Assembly: GCA_963730555.1 (NCBI GenBank)
Contig: CAVSSS010000028.1
Location: 1-64,000, forward strand
Source of the DNA: Roseiarcus sp963730555
GTDB lineage: Bacteria > Pseudomonadota > Alphaproteobacteria > Rhizobiales > Beijerinckiaceae
Direction: 5' to 3'
DNA: 64,000 nt
A program made the translations under genes and the position numbers. The notes under the pieces were generated by a model. It was not told the origin of the DNA. It worked only from the letters and a program-made list of their open reading frames with translations, and searched no databases. This document shows positions 17,435-26,286 of this stretch, in pieces (the stretch's first letter is position 1; every line of letters starts with the position of its first letter).

Positions 17435-18097
17435 CTACCCGCCCTTCAGCGCCTCAACGAGCGCCTGCGCTTCCGCCGAATCCCATTTGGCCCCGCCCTC
17501 GACAGCGCCAAGCTCGCACCCATCCTTGTCGATGACCAGAGTCACCGGCAGCCCGAGCGCCTTGCCGTCCTTGTGCAGGGTCTCGAAGGCGTCGCCGCTC
17601 GAATCCGAGTAGCGCTTGAGCGACTTCACCCCGACGCTGTCCAGGAAGGCGGCCCGCCGTTCGAGCTTCGCCGTGTCCACATTCACCGCCACGACCTCAA
17701 ACCCTGGGCCCCCCTTGGCGGCCTGAAGACGGTCCAGCGCCGGCATCTCCGCCCGGCAGGGAATGCACCAGGTCGCCCACAGGTTGAGCAGGATCGAGCG
17801 GCCCTTGAAGTCGGCAAGGGTGAGCTTGCCGCCGTCGTCGCGTTGGAAAGCGATATCGATCGCCCGGCGAGGCTCGCTCTCCACCTGGAGCGCCGCCAGT
17901 TCGCCCTTCGCGAGCGGCGCAAGTCTGGCCGCGAGCTTGGCCGAGTCGGCGGGGCAATCGCTCGCAGCCTTGCCGGCCGGCGCAACCGTCCCGTATAGGA
18001 CGGCGCCAGCCGCAACCAAAGCCAGCGCGCCCAGAACGGGGATCATAAGACGTCGCCGGCGCGGCGGGTTATCGATATTCGTCATTTTCCTTTTCAT
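17435..18097 (-). CDS. tlpA: Thiol:disulfide interchange protein TlpA
   Basis: Membrane-anchored periplasmic thioredoxin that reduces metallochaperones and apo-cytochrome oxidase during Cu-centre assembly. The 220 residues start with a positive cluster and a single anchor (RRRRLMIPVLGALALVAAGAVLYG), then a thioredoxin domain with the active site NLWATWCIPCRAEMP and the cis-Pro region GLPVTLVIDKDGC. It is divergent from argH with only 14 bases between starts, a conserved alphaproteobacterial arrangement. The start may also be the ATG at 18085. Its 3' end is duplicated at 14433-14677. Confidence 0.93.
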   Translation of the reverse strand: MKRKMTNIDNPPRRRRLMIPVLGALALVAAGAVLYGTVAPAGKAASDCPADSAKLAARLAPLAKGELAALQVESEPRRAIDIAFQRDDGGKLTLADFKGRSILLNLWATWCIPCRAEMPALDRLQAAKGGPGFEVVAVNVDTAKLERRAAFLDSVGVKSLKRYSDSSGDAFETLHKDGKALGLPVTLVIDKDGCELGAVEGGAKWDSAEAQALVEALKGG

Positions 18098-18111
18098 CCG
18101 AGACGACGCGC

Positions 18112-19497
18112 ATGAGCAACACGATGTGGGGCGGCCGATTTTCTGGGCGCCCGGCGGAGGCGATGGAGGAGATCAACGCCTCGATCGATTTCGACCGCAA
18201 GCTCGCGGCCCAGGACATCGCGGGATCGCAAGCCCACATCGCCATGCTCGCCCGCCAGGGCGTCGTCGAAGCCGCCGACGCCGAGGCGATCGCCAAGGGT
18301 CTCGCGCAAGTGAAAGGCGAAATCGAGGCGGGAACTTTTGCGTTCAGCCATGCGCTCGAAGACATCCATATGAACGTCGAAAGCCGCCTTGCCGAGATCA
18401 TCGGGCCGGCGGCCGGGCGGCTGCACACCGCGCGCTCGCGCAACGACCAGGTCGCGGTCGATTTCCGCCTCTGGGTGCGCGACGCGATCGACGCGATCCT
18501 CCTCCAGATCGCCCAATTGCAACGGGCGCTCGCCGGTCGCGCGCTCGAGAGCGTCGGCATGGTCATGCCGGGCTTCACCCATCTGCAATCGGCGCAACCG
18601 GTCACGTTCGGCCATCATCTCATCGCCTATGTCGAGATGCTGGGGCGCGATGCGGGGCGCTTCAAGGACGCGCGCAAGCGCCTCAACGAATGTCCGCTCG
18701 GCGCCGCCGCGCTTGCGGGAACTTCGTTCCCGATCGACCGCGACATGACCGCAAAGGCGTTAGGCTTCGACCGGCCGACCGCCAATTCGCTCGACAGCGT
18801 CGCCGACCGCGATTTCGCGCTCGAGGCGCTGGCGGCCGCGGCGATAACCGCGACGCATCTCTCACGCTTCGCGGAGGAGATCGTCCTGTGGACGACGCCC
18901 CAATTCGGCTTCGTCAGGCTTTCCGACGCTTTCTCGACCGGCTCGTCGATCATGCCGCAGAAGCGCAATCCCGATGCGGCCGAGCTCGTGCGCGGTAAGA
19001 CGGGTCGCATTTTCGGCGCGCTCATCGGACTGCTCACGGTGATGAAGGGCCTGCCGCTCGCCTATTCCAAGGACATGCAGGAGGATAAGGAGGGCGCATT
19101 CGACGCGTTCCGGACCCTCGCGCTCTGCCTCGCCGCGATGACCGGCATGGTCGAAGATTTGAAGCCCGAGCCTAAGCGCATGAAGGCGGCGGCCGGCGCG
19201 GGCTACGCCACCGCCACCGATCTCGCCGACTGGCTTGTGCAGGCGCTCAAGATTCCGTTCCGCGACGCCCATCACATCACCGGCCGCATCGTCGGGCTTG
19301 CCGCCAAGCGCGGCGTCGCGCTCGAGAAGCTCACGCTCGACGAGATGAGGAGCGTCGAGCCGCGTATCACCGAGGACGCGTTCGGCGTGCTCGGCGTCCA
19401 GCGCTCGGTCAAGAGCCGCACCTCCTACGGCGGAACCGCGCCGGCCAACGTGCGCCGGCAGGCGAAGGCCTGGCTGAAGCGACTCGGAACGGGGTGA
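18112..19497 (+). CDS. argH: Argininosuccinate lyase
   Basis: Last step of arginine synthesis, splitting argininosuccinate into arginine and fumarate. 461 residues, the normal length, cytoplasmic homotetramer. Visible motifs: MWGGRFSGRPAEAMEEIN at the start, HMNVESRL, TARSRNDQVAVDFRLW, TPGFTHLQ-like PGFTHLQSAQPVTFGHH and the fumarase/aspartase-superfamily signature GSSIMPQKRNPD with its catalytic Ser. No frameshift. Divergent from tlpA; convergent with the acyltransferase. Confidence 0.98.
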   Translation: MSNTMWGGRFSGRPAEAMEEINASIDFDRKLAAQDIAGSQAHIAMLARQGVVEAADAEAIAKGLAQVKGEIEAGTFAFSHALEDIHMNVESRLAEIIGPAAGRLHTARSRNDQVAVDFRLWVRDAIDAILLQIAQLQRALAGRALESVGMVMPGFTHLQSAQPVTFGHHLIAYVEMLGRDAGRFKDARKRLNECPLGAAALAGTSFPIDRDMTAKALGFDRPTANSLDSVADRDFALEALAAAAITATHLSRFAEEIVLWTTPQFGFVRLSDAFSTGSSIMPQKRNPDAAELVRGKTGRIFGALIGLLTVMKGLPLAYSKDMQEDKEGAFDAFRTLALCLAAMTGMVEDLKPEPKRMKAAAGAGYATATDLADWLVQALKIPFRDAHHITGRIVGLAAKRGVALEKLTLDEMRSVEPRITEDAFGVLGVQRSVKSRTSYGGTAPANVRRQAKAWLKRLGTG

Positions 19498-19529
19498 TGA
19501 CGCTCTCGGAGAGTGAGCGCCTTTGGCCG

Positions 19530-20687
19530 CTATAGAACCCGCCTGGCGCCGGGGAGTTTAAGCATCAAACCCGCCAGCAGATAGCACACGAGGCAGGTCG
19601 CGATCCCCGTCACAAGGAATTTGAGCGCGGGAGGCGCGACTTGAGACCGCCAGGCGAGCGCCAGAGCAACCAGCACGGGAGGGTGAATGATATAGATTGC
19701 ATAGGCGCGGCGCGACAGCAGGCGCCACACGGGACCGGGCGCTTTGAGCCGCCGCGTATAGAGATGCAGCAGGCCAATGATCACGCCCCAGGCAAGAAAC
19801 GGCTCCCAAAACGCATAGACCGCTGCTTGCACGTTCCAGCCGCCGGACTGCGAACCCGCCAGCCACGAGACCCGCTCGCCGAGCACAAACGCGATCGGCA
19901 TCAAGGGGAAGGTCACGCAGGCGACCCTGATCCACAGCCGCCGCTGCTGCGCCGGCGCCTCGTCGAGGCTCGGCCAGGGCGCGGCGAGGCATCCAGCCGC
20001 GAACAGCACGACATAGCTCGCGAAATAGCCAAGCTGCAGATGGATGATCGTCGTTCCCGTCGGCCAGACGAGACTCAACAGAAACGCTGCCGCGCCTGTG
20101 CCGAGCGCGGCCAGAGCGAGCGTCACGTTGGAAGGGAAAGACGGCGGGGCCAACCACCCTAGGCCCGGCGCGAGGGCGCGCAGGGCGAGATAGAGGCCGG
20201 CGAAAATGAGGAGCGCCTGGCAGAACCACAAGGGGCCGGGCTCCATGAGCCCATGCGTCCAGACGTAAACAAAGGCCTTGAAGAAGTTGTGCCCGCGCGC
20301 CGTCGCGGCGAGAGCAATCGTGACGGGCGACAGCAGCAGGAAATACACAATCAGCGGCAGGCCGAGCCGCAGCCCGCGCTGGCGCGCGTAAGCGGGCGCC
20401 CCGTGTCGCTCGGCTGCGCCGGGCGTGAAATAGCCAGCGAGCAGAAAGAACAGGCCCATGAAGAAGGCCTGATTGAAGCCGGTGAAGAGGCTAAGGAGCG
20501 AACTCGAAAGATCCCGCCCCGTGTGCACCTCTGTATAATACCAGTCGCCCGAGGCTCCATAGGTGATCGCGGTGTGGTGAAACAGAACCAGCAGCGTAAG
20601 CGACGCTCTCAGCGCGTCGAGCGCCGCCTCTCGGCGGACGTTGCTCCTAAAAATTGCTGGAGCCGCTACCCCGCGCAGTCCCGGCAT
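19530..20687 (-). CDS. Acyltransferase family 3 membrane protein (MdoC/OpgC-like)
   Basis: A 385-residue integral-membrane acyltransferase. It opens REAALDALRASLTLLVLFHHTAITYG, carrying the Arg and paired His of the family, has about ten membrane segments (for example FFMGLFFLLAGYF, GPLWFCQALLIFAGLYL) and ends SRRAYAIYIIHPPVLVALALAW. The layout resembles the glucan-succinylating MdoC group more than the acyltransferase at 748-1851. The ATG at 20687 overlaps the 3' end of the zur-like gene by 22 bases, implying co-transcription; a later start within VRREAALDAL is also possible. Substrate unknown. Confidence 0.82.
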   Translation of the reverse strand: MPGLRGVAAPAIFRSNVRREAALDALRASLTLLVLFHHTAITYGASGDWYYTEVHTGRDLSSSLLSLFTGFNQAFFMGLFFLLAGYFTPGAAERHGAPAYARQRGLRLGLPLIVYFLLLSPVTIALAATARGHNFFKAFVYVWTHGLMEPGPLWFCQALLIFAGLYLALRALAPGLGWLAPPSFPSNVTLALAALGTGAAAFLLSLVWPTGTTIIHLQLGYFASYVVLFAAGCLAAPWPSLDEAPAQQRRLWIRVACVTFPLMPIAFVLGERVSWLAGSQSGGWNVQAAVYAFWEPFLAWGVIIGLLHLYTRRLKAPGPVWRLLSRRAYAIYIIHPPVLVALALAWRSQVAPPALKFLVTGIATCLVCYLLAGLMLKLPGARRVL

Positions 20688-21145
20688 AGGCCCACAAGCT
20701 CAACCATCTGTCGGTGCGGTTCAAAGCCGGCGCGCGCGGCCGCTTCCTGCAATAAACGGTCAAGCTTCACGTCCTCGATCTCGTCGCTCCGTCCGCACTT
20801 CTCGCACAAGAGCAACGCGCCGTGATGGGCGTGGCCGAGGTGCTCGCAGCGCGCATAGGCGTTGCGGCTCTCGATCTTGTAGACGAACCCATTTTCGAGA
20901 AAAAAGTCGAGCGTGCGATAGACGGTCGGCGGCGCGATCGGCTTGCCTTCCCGCCGCGAAAGCTGGTCGATGATCGCATAGGCCCCTAGGGGGGCGGAGC
21001 TTTCCGCCAGGATCGCCAGAACCTGTTGGCGGAGCAGGGTCAGAAGCAAGCCCTTGCGCGCGCACGCGCTTTCTACCTCCGCTCGCCATCGCACTGCGCC
21101 GGCGCGCAACGCCGAATTTCTCGTCGATCCTGTCTTTTTGCTCAT
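20666..21145 (-). CDS. zur: Fur-family metal regulator, probably Zur
   Basis: Zinc-responsive repressor that shuts off zinc uptake. The 159-residue protein has the winged-helix part TLLRQQVLAILAESSAPLGAYAII and PPTVYRTLDFFLENGFVYKIES, a metal-site His/Cys cluster CEHLGHAHHGALLLCEKCG and a C-terminal structural Cys pair CRDC. Divergence from a znuABC locus argues for Zur rather than Fur. I prefer the ATG at 21145; an ATG at 21160 is also in frame. It probably also represses itself through the shared operator. Confidence 0.88.
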   Translation of the reverse strand: MSKKTGSTRNSALRAGAVRWRAEVESACARKGLLLTLLRQQVLAILAESSAPLGAYAIIDQLSRREGKPIAPPTVYRTLDFFLENGFVYKIESRNAYARCEHLGHAHHGALLLCEKCGRSDEIEDVKLDRLLQEAAARAGFEPHRQMVELVGLCRDCAG

Positions 21146-21217
21146 TGCGGTTTCGATCATATCACGGGTCAGAGCCCCGAAATGATATAAGGTTGCGGTT
21201 TGGACTTGCCCACCTAT

Positions 21218-21236
21218 AGGATATAACATAACAGTG
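21218..21236. promoter_or_regulatory. Candidate Zur operator between zur and znuA
   Basis: The AT-rich stretch GGATATAACATAACAGTG (reverse complement CACTGTTATGTTATATCC) resembles TGTTATA-type Zur boxes and is the only such motif in the 140-base zur-znuA divergent gap. Position between the two genes that Zur classically controls supports the call; the symmetry is imperfect. Confidence 0.5.
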
Positions 21237-21285
21237 CCCACTCGCGCTCAATCTGGCGCTTCAATTGACAGGAGGCCTGTTTCCC

Positions 21286-22154
21286 ATGATCAACAAGCTC
21301 CATGTTATCGCGGCGATCGCGATCTGCGGCTTAAGCGCGCCCGCTTTGGCCGATCCGGTGAAAGTCGTTGCGGCGGAGAATTTCTACGGCGACCTCGCGA
21401 GCCAGATCGGCGGGGCGAATGTCGCGGTGACCAGTATTCTCGCAATCCGGACGATGATCCGCATCTGTTCGAAGCGAGCCCGGAGACGGCGAAAGCGCTG
21501 AGCGACGCCAAAGTCGTCATCGTCAATGGCGTCGATTACGATCCGTGGATGGAGAAGCTGCTCAGCGCCCACAAGGCGCCGGATCGCAAGGAGATCATCG
21601 TGGCGAGGTTAGTCGGCCACAAGGCGGGCGACAATCCGCACCTTTGGTACGATCCGGCTTATATGAAGGCCGCCGCGAAGGCGCTGGTCGCCGATCTCAT
21701 CGCCGTCGACCCGGCGCACAAGGCGGACTACGAGCAGGGCCAAGCCAAGTTCCTCGACTCGTTGAAGCCCCTCGACGACAAGATCGCCACGATGCACAAG
21801 TCCTACGCCGGCCAGCCCGTCACTGCCTCGGAGCCGGTGTTCGGCTATCAGGCGGGGCTGATCGGCCTCAAGGTGCATAACGAAAAATATGCCCTTGCGA
21901 TCATGAACAACGCCGAGCCGACACCTTCCGAAGTGGCGGCGTTCGAGAACGACCTCAAGGGCAAGAAGGTGAAGGCGATGCTCTATAACGCCCAGGCGAG
22001 CGAGCCGGCGGTCGGCAAGCTGGTGCAGCTCGCCAAGGACAACGGCATTCCGGTCGTCGGCGTCTCCGAGACCGAGCCGCCCAACTCGACCTATCAGGAT
22101 TGGATGATGGGGCAGCTCAACGCGCTCGACAAGGCGCTCTCCGGCGGGGCGTAA
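21286..22154 (+). CDS. znuA: Zinc ABC transporter substrate-binding protein, frameshifted
   Basis: Periplasmic metal-binding protein delivering Zn2+ (or Mn2+) to the ZnuBC importer. Frame one encodes the signal peptide and first strand (MINKLHVIAAIAICGLSAPALA, VKVVAAENFYGDLASQIGG). A missing base near 21440 shifts to NPDDDPHLFEASPETAKALS (metal-ligand His), then DNPHLWYDP and QDWMMGQLNALDKAL. The length is two bases over a multiple of three, matching one deletion. The ATG at 21286 follows AGGAGGCC. No His-rich loop is present. A single deletion in an otherwise well-kept gene suggests sequence error. Confidence 0.85.
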
Positions 22155-22168
22155 AACTTAGAATGGAA

Positions 22169-22264
22169 TCGTCATCGCGAGGAGCCCGAAGGGCGACGCG
22201 GCGATCCAGAGCCGCCGCCGCAGCCCTTCATCGCTGGATCGCTTCGCTTTCGCTCGCGATGACG
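22169..22264. repeat. REP-like intergenic palindrome between znuA and znuC
   Basis: The ends TCGTCATCGCGAG and CTCGCGATGACGA are perfect inverted repeats, with inner arms GGCGATCCAG and CTGGATCGC. Spacing of about 95 bases and this sequence type (gtcatcgcgag...ctcgcgatgac) match the dispersed intergenic palindromes common in rhizobial genomes. It may stabilise or terminate the znuA message. Confidence 0.75.
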
Positions 22265-22296
22265 ACCCCCCGTCAACCGATTCGCGCCATGCGATC

Positions 22297-23103
22297 ATGA
22301 GCGCGCTTGAGTTCGGCCATGTAACGATCAGGCTCGGCGGCCGGAACATCCTTTCAGCCGCCAGCTTTGCAGTCGAGGAGGGCGAATTCGTCGGCGTGCT
22401 GGGCGCGAACGGCGCCGGCAAGACGACGCTTATGCGCGCCGCGCTTGGTCTCATCCCTGTCGCCTCGGGCGCGATCAGCGTGTTCGACCGGCCGATCACC
22501 CGCGGCAACGCCGCGATCGGCTACGTCCCGCAAGTCCGCGGGGCAATCGCAGGCTTGAGGCTGACCGGCTGGGACGTCGTCGCCAGCGCGGCGATCGGCG
22601 GCCGCTTCGGCTTCGTCACGCTCGACAAGGCGACACGACGCGAGATCGACTGGGCGCTCGACGAGGTCGGCGCGCGCGCTCTCGCTCAGCGCTCAATCGG
22701 CGAATTGTCCGGCGGAGAGCGCCAGCTCGTGCTGTTGAGCCAGGCGCTGATCGGCAAGCCGCGGCTGATCATGCTCGACGAGCCGCTGATCTCGCTCGAC
22801 CCGGCGCATCAGAAGACCGTGGTCGAAATCGCCCGCCGCATTTGCGACAACCTCAAGGTCGCGATCCTATTCAGCGCGCATGAGCTCAATCCGCTGGTCA
22901 ACGCCATCGACCGCGTCCTCTATCTCGGCGAGGGCGAAGCGGTGATCGGGGCGGTCGACGACGTCGTCAACGGGCCGGTGCTGTCGCGCCTCTACGGCGC
23001 GCCGATCGAAGTCGTGCAGATCAAGGGTCGCTATTTCGTCATGGCCGGCGACGTCGACGTCGAGCGCGACGCGCATCGCCACGATGACCATGCCCACGAG
23101 CCC
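22297..23103 (+). CDS. znuC: Zinc ABC transporter ATP-binding protein, reading into znuB
   Basis: ATPase of the zinc importer. Walker A GANGAGKTTLMRAAL, signature LSGGERQLVLLSQAL, Walker B LIMLDEPLISLD and switch His in FSAHELNPL are all intact. The C-terminal tail DVERDAHRHDDHAHEP is His/Asp-rich, a likely zinc-sensing tail. No stop codon separates it from znuB: the frame runs directly into the znuB ATG at 23104. Homologues normally end in or just after such a His tail, so either the stop is lost through an indel or the two proteins are fused here. Confidence 0.88.
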
Positions 23104-23897
23104 ATGCTTGAATATGATTTCATGCGCACGGCCTTCGCCGCTTCGGGCATGGCGGCGCTGCTGGCCGGGAACGGTCGGATTCTTCCTGGTGCTGCGTGGG
23201 CAGACCTTCGCTGGCCATGCGCTGTCGCATGTCGGCTTCACCGGCGCGACGGGTGCGGTCCTGTTCGGCCTCTCGCCGCTTGCCGGGCTTGTCGGCTTCA
23301 CCTTCGTCAGCCGGGATCGGAATGGGACTGTTCGGCGAGAAGCTCGCGCAGCGCGACGTGGCGATCGGCATGATGCTGTCGCTCGCGTTGGGCTTGGGGC
23401 TCCTGTTCCTGCATTTCTATACCACCGGGGCGACGCAGGCGGCGGCGCTATTGTTCGGAAACGTGCTCGGCGTCGACAATTCGGCGCTCTTGACCTTGGC
23501 CTTGCTCTCGATCGGCAGCCTCGTTGCGCTGGCTTACATCGCCCGACCGCTCATCTTCGCCTCGCTGCAACCGGATCTTGCCGAAGCGCGCGGCGTGCCC
23601 ATTCGCTTCGTCTCGGTGGCGTTTCTGGCGATTGTGGGGATCGCGGTCGCCGAATGCGCGCAAATCGTCGGCGTGCTCCTGGTGTTCACGCTGATGGTCG
23701 GTCCGGCCGCGGCGGCGCAGAATTTTTCGCGCCGACTCATGGCTGGGGTATTGCTGGCGGCGGGTCTTGCGCTGGCAGAGGCATGGGGCGGCTTGACACT
23801 CGCCTATTACACCGACTGGCCAACCTCATTCTGGATCACGGCGCTTTCCGGTTTCGTCTATCTCGCGAGTCTCGCCGCCCGTTTTCGGCTCCGGTGA
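23104..23897 (+). CDS. znuB: Zinc ABC transporter permease, two frameshifts
   Basis: Membrane channel of the zinc importer (ABC-3 family). The protein is continuous only across three frames: MLEYDFMRTAFAASGMAALLAG, then after an extra base near 23169 TVGFFLVLRGQTFAGHALSH and VLFGLSPLAGLVGFTF, then after a second extra base near 23312 AGIGMGLFGEKLAQRDVAIG through DWPTSFWITALSGFVYLASL. The length is two over a multiple of three, consistent with two insertions, and the restored protein has about 263 residues with eight hydrophobic segments, normal for ZnuB. Confidence 0.85.
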
Positions 23898-23935
23898 AGA
23901 CTTTCACTCTCCGCTCAGCGGTTACCACGCAAGCC

Positions 23936-23967
23936 GAAGGGAAAGGCGGCCTTTAGCCGCCCTTCCG
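23936..23967. terminator. Weak inverted repeat after znuB
   Basis: An imperfect stem AAGGCGGC / GCCGCCCTT with the loop CTTTA lies 40 bases after the znuB stop. There is no good T-run on either strand, so it may be a weak bidirectional terminator between znuB and the convergent small ORF. Confidence 0.35.
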
Positions 23968-23974
23968 TCTTCCG

Positions 23975-24172
23975 TCATCGACTTGGCTTAGGGGAATCGA
24001 ACGGGAAATCCCAGCCGAATTCAACAGGCCAGGGTTTGCGCGCATGCGTCGTCTCACTCGCGCTCTTGGCGCCGTCGCGGCGCGCCGTTCCATTTGCCGC
24101 GGCGTCGCCGGTGGAGGCCTCGTCGACGCGGGGATGAACGACGACAACCCTGCGATCTTGAACATTCGCCAT
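23975..24172 (-). CDS. Small hypothetical protein (65 aa)
   Basis: The ATG at 24172 is preceded at good spacing by GGGAG, which supports translation. The product MANVQDRRVVVVHPRVDEAS... is polar in the middle and ends KPWPVEFGWDFPFDSPKPSR, an aromatic/Pro-rich tail that looks like a conserved motif rather than chance. No signal peptide or membrane segment. I do not recognise the family. Confidence 0.5.
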   Translation of the reverse strand: MANVQDRRVVVVHPRVDEASTGDAAANGTARRDGAKSASETTHARKPWPVEFGWDFPFDSPKPSR

Positions 24173-24360
24173 GACATAACTCCCATGTTTGGTCGAATGT
24201 ATATGGGTAGCTCATTCACAGTTTCTGCGCTGTGATCCAGGTCACATACCCCAACCTCGCGGCGTTTCAATCGCAAATCGTTTCACTTTTGTCGTCATTT
24301 CCGTCATTGTGTTGAACAGGGTCTTAATACGAACTCTGCGTCACCAATCCCAGCTTGCTC

Positions 24361-24573
24361 ATGATCGACATTGCCATTTGGCTCATCGTCGTTTTGCTCG
24401 GCGCCATCGTCTATATCGTGTGGCATGCACTTCAGATTACCCGCGCTCAACACCAGAGCACCATGACAGCGCTGTCGAGCCTCGGCGATACCCACAAGCT
24501 TGGTTACGAGGGGTTAACTATGGCTGTGCAGCGCCTTGAGCAGCGGGTCAGGCAGCTCGAGGAGCGGCGCTAA
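24361..24573 (+). CDS. Small single-pass membrane protein with coiled coil
   Basis: Seventy residues: an N-terminal membrane helix (IDIAIWLIVVLLGAIVYIVW), a polar linker and a C-terminal heptad-like stretch LTMAVQRLEQRVRQLEERR. The start is the ATG at 24361 or the TTG two codons earlier. The sequence upstream is AT-rich and could hold a promoter (ttgaacagg ... taatac). Function unknown; small anchored coiled-coil proteins often act as scaffolds. Confidence 0.55.
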   Translation: MIDIAIWLIVVLLGAIVYIVWHALQITRAQHQSTMTALSSLGDTHKLGYEGLTMAVQRLEQRVRQLEERR

Positions 24574-24650
24574 GCGCTTGTTAGCCGCGGCGGCCTGTGG
24601 CGCCTCGCTTCGCTCGGCCTCGCGATTGCGGTGATCGAGCGGTCGGACGC

Positions 24651-26267
24651 TCACCCGCCCGGCCCGGCAGGACAAAGATCGGCGTTCGCCAGATCGGCGT
24701 CGGCTGGATAGAGCGCCATCAGCTTCAGCATCACGCCGTTGGTCCAGCCAAAGCCGTCCTGCGTCGGATACTCGCCGCCGCCGCCCGGCTGGTTGATTGC
24801 GATCACGTCGTATTTTTCCACGAGTTTCCCGGTTGAGCGATAGACGCGCGAGACGGTGGCCATCCACCGGCACGCGATCGTCTCCGCGAGCTGCTTCTGC
24901 CCGTAAGCCGTCAGCCCCTCGACTGCGATCCACTGCAACGGCACCCATCCGTTGGGCCGATCCCATTGCTGTCCGGTGTCGAGCGTCGTCGTCACGATTC
25001 CGCCGGGCTTCAACAGTTCCGCCTCGACCGACTTCGTGACCGACGCCGCCTGATCCTCGCTGGCCGCGCGCGTGAACAGCGGATAAAGCATGGCGGCGGT
25101 AACGTGCTCGATGCGTTGCTTAAGCGTCCAACGATAATCGAGGTAGGCGCCGCGGGACGGATCCCAGAGATAGCGATCGATCGCTGCGCGCCGCACTGAG
25201 GCGCGTTTGGCGAACTCCCGGGCGCAGTCGGCATCGCCGGCGCGTTCGCAACCGGCGCGGATCGCATTCTCAAGCCCGAACATGAGCGCATTGAGATCGA
25301 CGGGGATGATTTCGGTCGTGTCGATCGACGCCATTGTGTGCGCGTCGGCGAACCATCGCGAGCTGAAATCCCAGCCGCTCTCCGCGCCCGCGCGGATGTC
25401 GCGAAACATCGCCTGCGCCGGCCGCGACGTAGCCGCAGCCAGTATGACATCCTCGCGATAGGATTCATCTCGTGGTGCGTCGCTGTCGTCCCAATAGCGA
25501 TTGAGGATCGCCCCGTCCTCGAGCGCGACCGCATGGGCGTGCGCTTGGCCCGCATGAAGCGCGTTCGCGCCCTCCATCCAGAATGCGTATTCCGTCTTGA
25601 GTTCCTTGAGATAGCGGGCGAAGGCGGCGGAAGGATCCCACGGAGACAGGAGCCCGATCATCTTGAAAAAGAAAGGCGGATGCGAACGGCTGAGATAATA
25701 TGTGCGCGTTCCGTTCGGCGCGTGGCCATAGGTGTCGATGAGATCGGCGAAATTCGTCGCCATGTCTTGAAGGAGAATTCGCTGGCCGCTCTCCGCAAGG
25801 CCAAGCATGACGAAATACGAGTCCCAGTAATAGGGCTCGCGGAATCGACCCCCGGGCACGACATAAGGTTTGGACAGCGGCAGCAGCGACGAATAGGGCG
25901 GGACAATCGGCTCGTCGCGGGTCAAGAGCGTCCAGAGCGCGTCGATGTGCCGGCGGATCGGGACCTGCTCGGAGGAGGCCTCCGGCGTGGAGGCTTGGGC
26001 CGGCAAGTCGAAATGCGTGGCGACGAAGCGCTTCAGCGCTTCGAGCGAATTCGGCTTCTGCGCATGGTAGAGCGCCACAATCTCGGGCGGCGGGGACTTC
26101 GCCGTCGCGTCGGCGAACTCCTTGCTGTCGGGAAAGACTTGTCCAAGCTCGACGTCCGCGTAGAGGTCGCCGAACAAGACTTGCGGCGGAGGCGGCTGCT
26201 CAAACGCAAGCGCCGGTTGGGCGAGAAAGAAAACGAGCCCAACGAGCGACGCGCGGATGTCCTGCAT
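24651..26267 (-). CDS. treA: Trehalase, glycoside hydrolase family 37, periplasmic
   Basis: Splits trehalose into two glucose molecules. The 538-residue precursor has a signal peptide (ASLVGLVFFLAQPALA) and both GH37 signatures: PGGRFREPYYWDSYF near residue 145 and QQWDRPNGWVPLQW near residue 440. Also visible is EGANALHAG... replacing the usual ESGWDFSSRW-type block, and ESGWDFSSRW itself. GGGGEYPTQDGFGWTNGV closes the active site. A secreted form matches TreA rather than cytosolic TreF. It sits alone, upstream of the acetyltransferase on the same strand. Confidence 0.94.
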   Translation of the reverse strand: MQDIRASLVGLVFFLAQPALAFEQPPPPQVLFGDLYADVELGQVFPDSKEFADATAKSPPPEIVALYHAQKPNSLEALKRFVATHFDLPAQASTPEASSEQVPIRRHIDALWTLLTRDEPIVPPYSSLLPLSKPYVVPGGRFREPYYWDSYFVMLGLAESGQRILLQDMATNFADLIDTYGHAPNGTRTYYLSRSHPPFFFKMIGLLSPWDPSAAFARYLKELKTEYAFWMEGANALHAGQAHAHAVALEDGAILNRYWDDSDAPRDESYREDVILAAATSRPAQAMFRDIRAGAESGWDFSSRWFADAHTMASIDTTEIIPVDLNALMFGLENAIRAGCERAGDADCAREFAKRASVRRAAIDRYLWDPSRGAYLDYRWTLKQRIEHVTAAMLYPLFTRAASEDQAASVTKSVEAELLKPGGIVTTTLDTGQQWDRPNGWVPLQWIAVEGLTAYGQKQLAETIACRWMATVSRVYRSTGKLVEKYDVIAINQPGGGGEYPTQDGFGWTNGVMLKLMALYPADADLANADLCPAGPGG

Positions 26268-26286
26268 GCCGGACGCTCCGAGCCGG

